This document shows positions 52,710-62,144 of a stretch of DNA of 64,000 nt, piece by piece. The first letter of the stretch is position 1. Each line of letters opens with the position of its first letter. Source of the DNA: an uncultured Caldilineaceae bacterium (lineage in GTDB: Bacteria; Chloroflexota; Anaerolineae; Caldilineales; Caldilineaceae); contig OX638330.1 in assembly GCA_951812725.1 (NCBI GenBank), positions 3,947,405 to 4,011,404 on the forward strand, read 5' to 3'. The position numbers were made by a program, and so were the translations under genes. The notes beneath the pieces were generated by a model. It saw only the letters and a list, made by a program, of their open reading frames with translations. It had not been told where the DNA came from and made no database searches.

Positions 52710-54740
52710 CTACATATGATTTTCGGGATCTTCCCAGTACCAGGTGGCGTTGTCGATGATGTGCTCGTAGACGCCGCGGCAGCAGTCCCACGGGTTGCCG
52801 GCATGGATGCCTTTGAAGCCGTTCTTGACCATGACCAGGCGGGGCAGCTCACCGAAGAAGCCGACTGAAGGCAGCTCTTCGGACCAGATTTCGAGGATCT
52901 GCTTGAAGAGATCTGCCTGCGCTTCTTCGCCGGCGGTGGCTCGAATCTCGTCCCATAGATCCCAGATGGTCCAGATCCAGTGGCCGGCGGGCGGCTCCTG
53001 GGCGATGGGATTGGTGGGATCGAGCTTCCAGGCGGTCCAGGCGTTGCACCAAGGACGGTCGTTGATGTTGCGGTGCTTGACCCAGATCTGCGGGTCGGCC
53101 AACGGGACGAGGTTGCGATCCATGAAGGAGGTGGTGCACTCGACGTCGTTGGACTGATGGAGCTCGATGCTGAGCGAGCGGTCGACGCCGCGATAGTTGA
53201 CCTCGAGACCCAGGTCGGTCAGATAGTCGATGAAGGTCTGGGTGAGGTCGGTTAGTTCGGCGCCGCCCAACATGGTCCAGCTGATGCGCTCACCGCTGCC
53301 ATCTTTCCAAAGGCGGTAACCATCGTCGTCCTTTTCGGCGTAGCCAAGACCGTCGAGCAGTGCATTGGCCGCGTCGGGATCGTAGTCAAGGTAGGCGTTG
53401 CTGAGTTTTTCGGAATGCACAGGCGACTCGGCGGGGGGGCCGTACTGCATATTGGTTCCGAGCCCATCGTAGATCAGTTCTCTGACCTCATCGCGGTTGA
53501 AGCCCAAGGAGACGGCAATGCGGAAGTCGCGCTCCTGGAAGAGTTCGCGGCGGCGGTCGTCGTTGGTGGTCATGTTGAAATGGACACCATAGACAGCGGT
53601 CCATCGCCAGAACTGGATAACGTAGTCGCCTTTCTCCTCGTTCTCTTTGAGCACGGTCAGGTCGGTGTTGCGGATGTGGCGTGACTGGCAGTCAATCTCG
53701 CCGTTGACGAGCCGCAGTGCGTGGACGTCAGAGTCGTTGAAGAGGCGGAAGGAGAGGTCGTCGATGTAGGGAAGCTGGTTGCCAGCGGTATCCACTGCCC
53801 AGAAGTAGGGGTTGCGGGTGCAGTTGACAATTTCTTCGGTGTAGTCGCTCTGCAGAATCCACGGATACAGCATGGGGCAATCGGGATTTTCGTGGCGGCC
53901 GCTGCGCATGTCGGTGTAGAGTTCCGTCCAGTTGTCGAGGCCGGCGTCGGCGATCTTCTGGTCGAGCGCGCTCTGGTCATCGGTGTGGTCGGGGTGGAAC
54001 TGACTCATATAGGCGGCAGAACGCACGGGGCTGCTCAAAACGACGCCGCCTTCCAAATGGAAGAGAGCGTTCGGTCCGGCGAACTTGAACACGACGGTCG
54101 TGTCGTCGGGCGCGGTCAGCTCCACCGGCACATTTTCGCCGTCGACTACGCTGGTCAGCCAACCGGGGAAGACGGGTGTGAGCGTCTCGTTCTTGATTTC
54201 ATCTTCGAACCAGAATACGAAGTCGGCGCTGTTGAAGGGTTCGCCGCTCGACCACTTCATCCCCTCGCGCAGGTTGAAGGTGTACTCGGTGGCGTCGTCG
54301 CTGACCGACCAGGACTCGGCGATCATTGGGTTGACGGTGAGTTCCTGGTTAATCGACAGGATACCGCGGATGATCACCTGGTTGAGGGCAAAGTGATCGG
54401 CCTGGCCGCGGAAACCGGCGCGCCAGAGGCCGCCGTAGTTGCCGATGCCGTCCAGCCCGTCCAGCACGAGCGGGTTGACGGGCACACGCTCGTCAACGGG
54501 CGGCAGTTCGCCGTTGGCAACCATTTCGGCCAGGCGCGGCGCTTCGTTGTACTGCGATGCCGGCATATCGGACGCGCCGGAATCGGTTGACTCAGCCGGG
54601 GCCTCTTCCATCGGCGCGTCGGCTGCTGGTTCTCCACCTGCGCCGCAGGCGACGAGGACTGTGCCCGCCGTCGCCATCGCCGAGACGCGCATAAAGTCAC
54701 GTCGCGACACATCGTTCTTGGGAATCTTAAGACTCCTCAT
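52710..54740 (-). CDS. Peptide/nickel-type ABC substrate-binding lipoprotein (SBP family 5), copy 1
   Basis: A 676-residue binding protein. The signal contains SRRDFM (Tat-like) and a lipobox VLVAC with C32 lipidated, then an acidic linker. The mature region has family 5 wording: NLREGMKWSSGEPFNSADFVFW, a YLDYDPDAANALLD-type segment and a C-terminal CCRGVYEHI. ATG 54740 follows AAGGAG. It is a tandem paralogue of the protein at 54823; the last 35 residues are nearly identical. It feeds the oppB-oppC pair downstream. Confidence 0.93.
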   Translation of the reverse strand: MRSLKIPKNDVSRRDFMRVSAMATAGTVLVACGAGGEPAADAPMEEAPAESTDSGASDMPASQYNEAPRLAEMVANGELPPVDERVPVNPLVLDGLDGIGNYGGLWRAGFRGQADHFALNQVIIRGILSINQELTVNPMIAESWSVSDDATEYTFNLREGMKWSSGEPFNSADFVFWFEDEIKNETLTPVFPGWLTSVVDGENVPVELTAPDDTTVVFKFAGPNALFHLEGGVVLSSPVRSAAYMSQFHPDHTDDQSALDQKIADAGLDNWTELYTDMRSGRHENPDCPMLYPWILQSDYTEEIVNCTRNPYFWAVDTAGNQLPYIDDLSFRLFNDSDVHALRLVNGEIDCQSRHIRNTDLTVLKENEEKGDYVIQFWRWTAVYGVHFNMTTNDDRRRELFQERDFRIAVSLGFNRDEVRELIYDGLGTNMQYGPPAESPVHSEKLSNAYLDYDPDAANALLDGLGYAEKDDDGYRLWKDGSGERISWTMLGGAELTDLTQTFIDYLTDLGLEVNYRGVDRSLSIELHQSNDVECTTSFMDRNLVPLADPQIWVKHRNINDRPWCNAWTAWKLDPTNPIAQEPPAGHWIWTIWDLWDEIRATAGEEAQADLFKQILEIWSEELPSVGFFGELPRLVMVKNGFKGIHAGNPWDCCRGVYEHIIDNATWYWEDPENHM

Positions 54741-54777
54741 ACTTGTCTCCTTGTCTGTGAAAGAAGGCTAAATCGAG

Positions 54778-54808
54778 GAGTGGGAAAAGAGATTCTTCCC
54801 ACTCCCTT
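54778..54808 (-). terminator. Hairpin between the tandem binding-protein genes
   Basis: GAGTGGGAA (54778-54786) pairs with TTCCCACTC (54796-54804). The T-run is on the plus strand, so on the minus-strand transcript it is more likely an mRNA-end or stabilising hairpin than a strong terminator. Confidence 0.55.
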
Positions 54809-54822
54809 TTGCACTGTGTGAC

Positions 54823-56847
54823 TTACATATGGTTTTCGGGATCTTCCCAGTACCAGGTGGCGTTGTCGATGATGTGCTCGTAGACGCCGCGGCAGCAGTC
54901 CCAGGGGTAGCCGGCGTGGATGCCCTTGAAGCCGTTACGGACGACGACCGGTCGGGGCAGTTCGCCGAAGTAGCCGACGGTGGGCAACTCTCTGCCCCAG
55001 ATGCGGAGGATCTCCTTGAACAGCTCGTTCTGCTTGTCGCCGTCGGCGGTGACGCGGATCTCGTCCCAGATGCGCCAGAGGTCCCACTGCCAGTGGCCGT
55101 CGGGCGGCGGTTCGCCGATGGGATTATCGGGGTTGACGGACCACATCTGCCAGGCATTGCCCCAGGGGCGCTCGGTGTTGGCGCGGTTGATCCAGATGAC
55201 CGGGTCGGCGAGGGGGATGAGGTTGCGGTCCATGAAGGTGGTCCTGGCCTCGATGTCGTTGTTGCGGTCGAGTTCCTGGGCGAGGGCGCGTTCGGCGCCG
55301 CGGTAGTTGATTTCGAAGCCCATTTCGACAAGAAAGTCTATGAGCAGCTGGTCGTTGTCGGTGACTGTGGGGCCGCCCAACATGGTCCAGCGGATGCGTT
55401 CTCCACTGCCATCCTTCCAGAGGCGATAACCGTCATCGTCGCGTTCGGTGTAGCCGAGACCGTCGATGAGGGCGTTAGCTCTGTCGGGGTCGTATTCAAG
55501 GTGGGCGTTGTTCAGTTCTTCGACGTACAGGGGTGATTCGACGGGCGGGCCGTACTGCATGTTGGTGGCGGTGCCGTCGAAGACAAGCTCATTGATCTCG
55601 TCGCGGTTAACGCCGATAGAGCAGGCGATGCGGAAGTCGCGCGCTTGGAAGAGTTCGCGCAGGCGGGGTTCTTTGGCGGTCATGTTGAGGTGCAGACCGT
55701 AGACGGCAGTGCGGCGCCAGATCTGGAGCTTGTAGTCGCCGGCTTCTTCGTTTTCCTTGAGGACGGTGATGTCGGTATTGCGCACGTGACGGGACTGGCA
55801 GTCGATCTCGCCGTTAATGCACCAGAGCGCGTAGACGTCCGGGTCGGTGAACTGGCGGAAGGTGAGGTCGTCGATGTAGGGGAGCTGGTTGCCGTCGGTG
55901 TCCACTGCCCAGAAATAGGGGTTGCGGGTGGCGGTTACAAGCGGCTCGGTGAAATCAGTATTGACCGTCCAGGGCCAGAGCATCGGCGATTCGGGATCCT
56001 CGTGGCGGCCGCTGCGTTTGTCTACATACAGATCGGTCCACAGTTCCAGGTCGGCGTCGGCGATCATCTGGTCGAGCGCGGCCGGGTCGTCGGTATGGTC
56101 GGGGTGGAACTGTTTCATGTACTCGGCGGAGCGGACGGGGAAAGAGAGAAGGATGCCGGAGCTGTAGTGGAAAAGCGCGTTGGGGCTGGCAAACTTGAAG
56201 ATAACCGTGGTGTCATCGGGCGTAGACAGTTCTGCGGGCACATTTTCGCCATCAACGACGCTGGTGAGCCAGGCCGGGAAAACCGGTGTCAGCTCCTCAT
56301 TGTGGACCTCTTCGTCGTACCAGAACCTGATATCGGCGGAGGTGAAGGGCGCGCCGTCCGACCACTTCATGCCTTCGCGCAGGTTGAAGGTGAACTCGGC
56401 GGCGTCGTCGCTGACCGACCAGGATTCGGCAACCATGGGGTTGATTGTCAGTTCCTGGTTGATCGACAGTGCGCCGCGGATGATGACCTGACTGACGGCG
56501 AAGGTGTCGGCCTGGCCGCGGCGGCCGGCGCGCCAGAGGCCGCCGTAGTTGCCAACGCCGTCAAGCCCCTCAAGCACCAGCGGGCTCACGGGCAAGCGCT
56601 CGTCAACGGGAGGCAGCTCGCCATTGGCTACCATTTCGGCGAGTCGCGGGGCTTCGTTGAACATGGAGCCTGAATCGGGTGCGGCTTCGGCGGCAGATTC
56701 GGCCGGCGCCTCTTCCATTGGGGCTTCTGCTGCGGGCGTTCCGCCTGCACCGCAGGCGACAAGGACGGTGCCGGCGCCTGCCAATGCTGACAGTTGCACA
56801 AACTCGCGACGCGACACGTCAGTCTTTGAAAACTTCAAGCCTTTCAT
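54823..56847 (-). CDS. Peptide/nickel-type ABC substrate-binding lipoprotein (SBP family 5), copy 2
   Basis: A 674-residue paralogue of the preceding protein. It has the same Tat-like SRREF, lipobox LVAC (C32) and acidic linker. The two share long runs in the N-domain (NEAPRLAEMVANGELPPVDER) and at the C-terminus; they differ most in the middle, where ligand contacts are made. ATG 56847 follows AAGGAG. Adjacent duplication of a lipoprotein binding protein with the same permease suggests two ligand specificities for one transporter. Confidence 0.93.
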   Translation of the reverse strand: MKGLKFSKTDVSRREFVQLSALAGAGTVLVACGAGGTPAAEAPMEEAPAESAAEAAPDSGSMFNEAPRLAEMVANGELPPVDERLPVSPLVLEGLDGVGNYGGLWRAGRRGQADTFAVSQVIIRGALSINQELTINPMVAESWSVSDDAAEFTFNLREGMKWSDGAPFTSADIRFWYDEEVHNEELTPVFPAWLTSVVDGENVPAELSTPDDTTVIFKFASPNALFHYSSGILLSFPVRSAEYMKQFHPDHTDDPAALDQMIADADLELWTDLYVDKRSGRHEDPESPMLWPWTVNTDFTEPLVTATRNPYFWAVDTDGNQLPYIDDLTFRQFTDPDVYALWCINGEIDCQSRHVRNTDITVLKENEEAGDYKLQIWRRTAVYGLHLNMTAKEPRLRELFQARDFRIACSIGVNRDEINELVFDGTATNMQYGPPVESPLYVEELNNAHLEYDPDRANALIDGLGYTERDDDGYRLWKDGSGERIRWTMLGGPTVTDNDQLLIDFLVEMGFEINYRGAERALAQELDRNNDIEARTTFMDRNLIPLADPVIWINRANTERPWGNAWQMWSVNPDNPIGEPPPDGHWQWDLWRIWDEIRVTADGDKQNELFKEILRIWGRELPTVGYFGELPRPVVVRNGFKGIHAGYPWDCCRGVYEHIIDNATWYWEDPENHM

Positions 56848-57086
56848 ACAGTCGTCTCCTTGCGTGGGAATGGCTGAAGGAAGTTACTACCTCGATGCCT
56901 AAATTGAAAGATTTCAGTCAATGGTTGAGTTATGCTACAACGCGGGCCGCCGGAACGAGGAGATTCTCCAGCGTTGGCAGAAGTATACTCTCTGGCAGTG
57001 CAAAAACCAAATGACTTTTCGCCGCATCATTGGGGTGGAGTCTTCAGTAATACAACGGGCAAGGACGAATTGCAGGCCGCAAATTT

Positions 57087-57464
57087 CTATGGCATTAACA
57101 GATATATCTGGAACCTGTGAAGGGCTAACGATCCCACCAGGAGAATTAGCGCGGAGCCGAGAGAAATAGCGGTACGCCGCAAAAGGAGGTTCCGAGGTAC
57201 AGCAGTGCGGAGATAGTTCTCGACGATGATAACCAAACTCAACCCAATAAGCCCTAAGATGACAAAGCTGAAGTTATGCACTGCAGACCTTGCCCAGCGA
57301 TTGACCTGAAAGACTTCCAGCATAAGAACCAGGTTTAATCGCAATCTTGTCAGCAGAAAAAAGGTTGCGCCAACGAAGGCGACCCAGACGAGGAAATAGA
57401 GCGCATATTTTCCCCTGATCAGCCAAGAGGAACTGGCGTCGAACTGTTCTTCCACTGAGTTCAT
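57087..57464 (-). CDS. Unrecognised small membrane protein coupled to the OppF gene
   Basis: A 125-residue protein whose ATG 57464 overlaps the upstream ATPase stop (ATGA), so it is translationally coupled. Three hydrophobic segments are predicted (about 20-40, 57-79 and 97-116), linked by basic loops (RLRLN, ENYLRTAVPRNLLLRR). No family recognised. Being the last gene of an Opp operon, it could be an accessory membrane subunit; this is inference from position. Confidence 0.7.
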   Translation of the reverse strand: MNSVEEQFDASSSWLIRGKYALYFLVWVAFVGATFFLLTRLRLNLVLMLEVFQVNRWARSAVHNFSFVILGLIGLSLVIIVENYLRTAVPRNLLLRRTAISLGSALILLVGSLALHRFQIYLLMP

Positions 57465-58552
57465 CCCAGTTCTCCGCTTGCGGTGACGCCGGCCAGGGTC
57501 AATTCCTCGGCAAAGTGGCAGGCGGCGAAATGTCCTGGCGCGATCTGGCGCAGCTCGGGCGTTTCCTGGCTGCACTGATCCTGAACGTAGCGGCAGCGAG
57601 GATGGAAGTAACAGCCGCTGGGTGGATTGGCCGGGTCGGCGACATCACCTTCCAAGACAATGCGGGCTTTCTGCTGTCTGTTACGTGGGTCGGGGTTGGG
57701 CACCGCGGAGAGCAACGCCTCGGTATAGGGGTGGAACGGCTGCGCGAATAGTTCTTCGGTTTCGGCAACCTCCACTATTTTGCCGACATACATGACGACC
57801 ACGCGGTCGCAGATATATTCGATCACGCTGAGGTCGTGCGAAACGAAGAGATAGGTGAGGTCGAACTCTTCCTGCAGATCCTTGATCAGGTTCAGAATCT
57901 GGGCACGGACGGAAACATCGAGGGCGGAGACGGCCTCGTCGGCCACGACCAGGCGGGGGTCGAGCGCGAGAGCGCGGGCGATGCCGATGCGCTGGCGTTC
58001 GCCGCCGCTGAAGGCATGTGGGTAGCGGCGCATGTACTCTGGCCGCAGGCCGACTTTGGCAAGCAACGATGCCACGCGGTCCTCCAGCTCCTTGCCTGCT
58101 GCGACTTTGTTGATTTTGAGGGGGTCGCCAACGATATCGCTAACTGGCATGCGGGGATTGAGAGAGTTGAACGGATCCTGAAAGATCATGCGCACTTGCT
58201 GGCGAAAGGGCTTCATCTCGTTGTTGGTGAGAGGCGCCAGATCAACCATCTCGCCATCATGATCCTGAAAAAGGATTTGACCGCCGGTCAGATCGTAAGC
58301 CCGCAGAATGCAGCGGCCGGCAGTTGTCTTGCCACAGCCGCTCTCGCCCACCAGGCCGACTGTCTCACCTTGCAAAACCTGGAAGGAGATATCGTCAACC
58401 GCCTTAACATGACCGACGGTACGCCGGAAAAACCCAGCTGAAATTGGAAACCATTTCTGCAGATTCCTGACATCCAACAGGACATTATCCGCGGTCGCGC
58501 TGCTGTTTTTCGAGGTGGTGTGTTGCGAGCCGTTCGTAAGTTGTGCGCTCAT
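57461..58552 (-). CDS. Oligopeptide ABC transporter ATP-binding protein (OppF/DppF-like)
   Basis: A 363-residue ATPase. Walker A GESGCGKTT, signature FSGGERQR, Walker B LVVADEAVSALD (the D-E-A variant usual for OppF) and a switch SHDLS are intact. The C-terminal cysteine motif GCYFHPRCRYVQDQC is present. It is partner to the OppD-like ATPase at 58649, 96 bp upstream. The stop overlaps the start of the small membrane protein. Confidence 0.93.
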   Translation of the reverse strand: MSAQLTNGSQHTTSKNSSATADNVLLDVRNLQKWFPISAGFFRRTVGHVKAVDDISFQVLQGETVGLVGESGCGKTTAGRCILRAYDLTGGQILFQDHDGEMVDLAPLTNNEMKPFRQQVRMIFQDPFNSLNPRMPVSDIVGDPLKINKVAAGKELEDRVASLLAKVGLRPEYMRRYPHAFSGGERQRIGIARALALDPRLVVADEAVSALDVSVRAQILNLIKDLQEEFDLTYLFVSHDLSVIEYICDRVVVMYVGKIVEVAETEELFAQPFHPYTEALLSAVPNPDPRNRQQKARIVLEGDVADPANPPSGCYFHPRCRYVQDQCSQETPELRQIAPGHFAACHFAEELTLAGVTASGELG

Positions 58553-58648
58553 TGTATTTAGTGCGTTTTCATTGCATTCCGGGCTGTGAGATTAAGCCAA
58601 GGGCAGCTGTCGGAGCCCCCGCTGCCCTGGGGGAAACTGGTCCTTGAT

Positions 58649-59728
58649 TTACTCTTCTTCGTACAGAAGGCAGTTGACCTCACGCTCCGGCCCCAACTGA
58701 ATGGGGGGCGGGTTGACGGCGTCGCAGCGGCCTGGCATGAAGTGATCACAGCGGGGCCCGAACATGCAGCCGGTTGGCCGGTTGTAGGGATCGGGGACCA
58801 TGCCGCGAATTGAATCCAGCCGTTGCCGGTTTCGACTTACGCCTAGACGGGGGATTGATTTAAGCAGGGCCTGGGTGTAGGGATGCTTGGGATCGTGGAA
58901 GATCGAGTCCACATCGCCTCGCTCGACCACCTGGCCCAGGTACATGACGACCACGTCATCCGCCATTTCTGCGACCACGCCCAGATCATGGGTGATGAGC
59001 ATGATTGCCATGCCAAACTCATCCTGCAGCTCTTCCAGAAGTTCGAGAATCTGGGCCTGGGTGGTGACATCGACGGCGGTGGTCGGTTCGTCTGCGATGA
59101 GGAGGGCGGGGTTGCAGGAGAGGGCCATGGCGATCATGACGCGCTGACGCATGCCGCCGCTGAGCTCGAAAGGATAGGTATCGAAGCGCTCGTCGGGGCG
59201 GGGAATGCCGACGCGGCGCAGCAACTCGATGGCGTGCTCTCTGGCCTCGTCCTCAAGCATATCGGTGTGCAGTTTTATTGCTTCAGTGATCTGGTTGCCA
59301 ACGGTATGGATAGGGCTGAGCGAAGTCATCGGCTCCTGGAAAATCATCGAGATGTCCTGGCCGCGGATCTCCCGAATCTCTCTGCCACGGGGATTCAGCG
59401 CGGCCAGATCGATAATCTCTGTAGTTTCGCTGGCGTTGTTGTCGTTGCTGCCGTTATTGTTGGACATCGCTTCACGGCGACTGAAGGCGGCCAGGCGATC
59501 GGGACGATGGTAGAGGATTTCCCCCTCGACGATGCGGCCCGGCTGATCGACAATCTGCAAAATGGAGCGTGCGGTGACACTTTTGCCGCAGCCGCTCTCA
59601 CCTACCACACACAGAGTCTTGTGCTGGTGGATGGTAAAGTCGACACCGTTGACGGCCTGGACAGTGCCTTCGTCAAGGAAGAAATGGGTTTTGAGATTCT
59701 TTATTTCAATCAGAATGGGCGATTCCAT
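58649..59728 (-). CDS. Oligopeptide ABC transporter ATP-binding protein (OppD/DppD-like)
   Basis: A 359-residue ATPase with GESGCGKSVTARS, LSGGMRQRVMIAMAL, LLIADEPTTAVD and THDLG. The C-terminal extension has GCMFGPRCDHFMPGRCD. It resembles the 43655 protein closely in layout, including a variable insertion of about 35 residues before the Q-loop that here is rich in Asn/Ser (near residues 85-110). It forms a heterodimeric ATPase with OppF. Confidence 0.94.
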   Translation of the reverse strand: MESPILIEIKNLKTHFFLDEGTVQAVNGVDFTIHQHKTLCVVGESGCGKSVTARSILQIVDQPGRIVEGEILYHRPDRLAAFSRREAMSNNNGSNDNNASETTEIIDLAALNPRGREIREIRGQDISMIFQEPMTSLSPIHTVGNQITEAIKLHTDMLEDEAREHAIELLRRVGIPRPDERFDTYPFELSGGMRQRVMIAMALSCNPALLIADEPTTAVDVTTQAQILELLEELQDEFGMAIMLITHDLGVVAEMADDVVVMYLGQVVERGDVDSIFHDPKHPYTQALLKSIPRLGVSRNRQRLDSIRGMVPDPYNRPTGCMFGPRCDHFMPGRCDAVNPPPIQLGPEREVNCLLYEEE

Positions 59729-59758
59729 TCAAACACCAGTTGTTAGTGGCCTAAGCGG

Positions 59759-60922
59759 CTAGCGGTTGTAGGGGTCGGCGGCGTCGCGCAGACCGTCGCC
59801 GAAGAAATTGAGCGCGAGAACTGCGACCAGTACGGCCAGCCCTGGAATCAGCAGCCAGGGGGCGGTCGCGACGGAGCGGATGTTCTGCGCCTCTTGCAAG
59901 AGTACGCCCCAGCTTACTACCGGCCTGCGCAGGCCCAGGCCCAAAAAGCTGAGCGACGTTTCGGCCAGAATCATGCCTGGAATCGAGAGCGTGAGCGAAG
60001 CGATGATATGGCTGAAAAAGGAGGGAACCATGTGGCGCCAGATCGTTGTCACTTCGCTGGCGCCATCGAGGCGGGCGGCCATCACAAAATCTTCAGTGCG
60101 CAGAGAAAGAAATCGCCCGCGCACAACGCGGGCCAGCCCAGTCCAACCGATGAAGGAAAGGATAATGGTAATGCCGAAATAGATGCGCAGCGGAGGCCAG
60201 TCGGTAGGGAGCGCTGCGGCCAGCCCCATCCATAGCGGGATGGTGGGAATCGAGCGGATGAACTCGATAATGCGCTGGATCAGGTTATCGACTGTGCCGC
60301 CGAAGAAGCCGGAGACGCCGCCCAGCATAATGCCGAGGAAAAAGCTCATAAAGACGCCGAGCAGACCGATGGACATCGAGACGCGGGTGCCGTAAATCAT
60401 GCTGCTCAGCAGGTCGCGGCCCATGCGATCTGCGCCGAGAAAATAGATGGGCACTTCCGGATCGGTGGAGCCGACCAGGTGCAGGTCCATTTCCCACAGG
60501 CCCCACATTTTGTAGGGTTCCCCTTTGACGAAGAAGCCGGCGTCAACGACCTGCTCTTCGTCGATCACAAAGGTTCGTTTGAGGGCTTCGGGATCGATCT
60601 CAACCTTATAGCCGTTGACGTAGGGGTCCCAGCGCATGCCATCCTCGGTCTGCCGCAGAAAATGCAGTCGCTGCGGAGGCGCCCAGGTGTAGTCGGCGCG
60701 AATAACACCGGGACTTGAAGGTGCAAGAAACTCGACAAACAGGGCAATGGCGTAGATGATCAGAGTGACGATTCCGCCGGCCATTGCCATGCGATGTTTG
60801 CGGAACTTCCACCACATCAACTGCCACTGTGAGGCAACGGAGACACTGCTCTCTATTTGGGCTTCCGCTGCTCCAGGTGCGACCGCCTCTGGAGACAGCG
60901 TCTTTGCGTCTGTTACCGCCAT
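59759..60922 (-). CDS. Oligopeptide ABC transporter permease (OppC/DppC-like)
   Basis: A 387-residue permease from ATG 60922 with GAAGGA upstream; a TTG five codons earlier is less likely. It has the N-terminal soluble segment, TM1, the long extracytoplasmic insertion, GADRMGRDLLSSMIYGTRVS and a conserved EAA region. The tail NFFGDGLRDAADPYNR matches the other OppC proteins. It belongs to the complete set SBP-oppB-oppC-oppD-oppF that continues beyond the window end. Confidence 0.92.
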   Translation of the reverse strand: MAVTDAKTLSPEAVAPGAAEAQIESSVSVASQWQLMWWKFRKHRMAMAGGIVTLIIYAIALFVEFLAPSSPGVIRADYTWAPPQRLHFLRQTEDGMRWDPYVNGYKVEIDPEALKRTFVIDEEQVVDAGFFVKGEPYKMWGLWEMDLHLVGSTDPEVPIYFLGADRMGRDLLSSMIYGTRVSMSIGLLGVFMSFFLGIMLGGVSGFFGGTVDNLIQRIIEFIRSIPTIPLWMGLAAALPTDWPPLRIYFGITIILSFIGWTGLARVVRGRFLSLRTEDFVMAARLDGASEVTTIWRHMVPSFFSHIIASLTLSIPGMILAETSLSFLGLGLRRPVVSWGVLLQEAQNIRSVATAPWLLIPGLAVLVAVLALNFFGDGLRDAADPYNR

Positions 60923-60987
60923 AGCGTTTTCCTTCAACGATGAATCTCAGTGCGGGCAGGACTGGCCGGCATCCTGCCACCGCCTGG

Positions 60988-61974
60988 CTACTCCATGCGG
61001 ATGCGGGGATCAAGCCAGGCTAGCAACAGATCGGACACCAAAGTGCCGATCACGGTGAGGATGCTCAGCAACATGATGAAGCTGGCCGCCAGGTACATAT
61101 CCTGCTGCTGGAGGGCGCGAATCAATAGCGGGCCAGTTGTAGGCAGACTCAGCACGATCGATACGATTGCGGCGCCTGAAACCAGGGTGGGCAACACCCA
61201 CCCGACCGTGCTAACGAACGGATTGAGCGCGATTCGTACCGGATACTTGAACAGCAATCGCCACTCTGGCAGACCTTTGGCGCGTGCGGTGACGACATAG
61301 GGTTTGCGTAGTTCGTCGAGCAGATTGGCGCGCATGATGCGAATGAGGCTGGCGGTGCCGGCGGTACCGATGATTACAACCGGCACCCACAAGTGGGCAA
61401 AGAGATCGGCAACCTTGCCCCAACTCCAAGGGGCTTCGGTGTATTCCGGCGAGAAAAGCCCGCCGACGCTCTGGTTGAAAAACTTGAAAGCGATGTACAT
61501 CAGGATCAGCGCCAACAGAAAATTGGGTATGGCCAAGCCAAGAAATCCAAAAAAGGTCGCGACATAGTCGCCGACCGAATACTGCTTGACAGCGGAATAG
61601 ATGCCGATAGGGAATGCGACCACCCAGACGAACAGCAGGCTCGCCAGAGAGAGGACGAACGTCAAAGCCAGGCGGCTCCAAACCAGATCGGAGACGGGTT
61701 TGTTCCAGCCAAAGGAGTCGCCGAAATCGCCTCTGAACAGGATTCCCTGCATCCACTTCAGGTATTGGATATGGACCGGCTGTCCCAGCCCGTACTGCTC
61801 CTCCAGGGCGCGCATCGCTGTTGTATCCATGTCTTCACCCTGCGCCGCCATCGAGGCCACCATGGTTGTCAGAAAGTCGCCGGGGGGCAACTGAATGATG
61901 ACAAAGGCGACGATTGAGATCGCGATCAGGGTGGGGATCATGTACAAAAGACGGCGCAAAAGAAACTGAAGCAT
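60988..61974 (-). CDS. Oligopeptide ABC transporter permease (OppB/DppB-like)
   Basis: A 328-residue permease. TM1 spans about residues 9-30, followed by the conserved PPGDFLTT loop and YGLGQPVHIQYLKWMQG. The EAA loop TARAKGLPEWRLLFKYPVRI is standard. ATG 61974. It lies 170 bp downstream of the binding-protein stop; that gap holds two strong hairpins. Confidence 0.93.
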   Translation of the reverse strand: MLQFLLRRLLYMIPTLIAISIVAFVIIQLPPGDFLTTMVASMAAQGEDMDTTAMRALEEQYGLGQPVHIQYLKWMQGILFRGDFGDSFGWNKPVSDLVWSRLALTFVLSLASLLFVWVVAFPIGIYSAVKQYSVGDYVATFFGFLGLAIPNFLLALILMYIAFKFFNQSVGGLFSPEYTEAPWSWGKVADLFAHLWVPVVIIGTAGTASLIRIMRANLLDELRKPYVVTARAKGLPEWRLLFKYPVRIALNPFVSTVGWVLPTLVSGAAIVSIVLSLPTTGPLLIRALQQQDMYLAASFIMLLSILTVIGTLVSDLLLAWLDPRIRME

Positions 61975-62058
61975 CCTCTGACCTCGCGGCTGTCAAGGGC
62001 CAGAAACCGGCGGCCTGTGTCGTTACCGACTACTGACTACCGGTCCCAGGCAACTCTT

Positions 62059-62098
62059 GCCGCCGCCGGCTTGCTTGTATTGCACAGCCGGCGGCGGC
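62059..62098 (-). promoter_or_regulatory. G+C-rich intercistronic stem-loop
   Basis: A 13-bp perfect stem, GCCGCCGCCGGCT (62059-62071) with AGCCGGCGGCGGC (62086-62098), and a 14-base loop. It is the second of two hairpins between the binding-protein gene and oppB. Confidence 0.75.
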
Positions 62099-62102
62099 TA
62101 CG

Positions 62103-62140
62103 AAGAGAGGAGTGAGAACGTTCTCACTCCTCTCTTTTTT
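62103..62140 (-). terminator. Perfect 34-bp palindrome after the binding-protein gene
   Basis: Bases 62103-62136 form an exact palindrome centred between 62119 and 62120, eight bases past the binding-protein stop. A T-run of about six bases lies on the plus-strand side. On the minus-strand transcript it is a partial terminator or 3'-end stabiliser. Confidence 0.7.
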
Positions 62141-62144
62141 CTAC

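Noticed and set aside
55645..56673. 342-codon plus-strand frame opposite a binding protein
   Set aside because: Shadow of the family 5 binding protein; the equivalent frame appears opposite its paralogue at 53721-54590 for the same reason.
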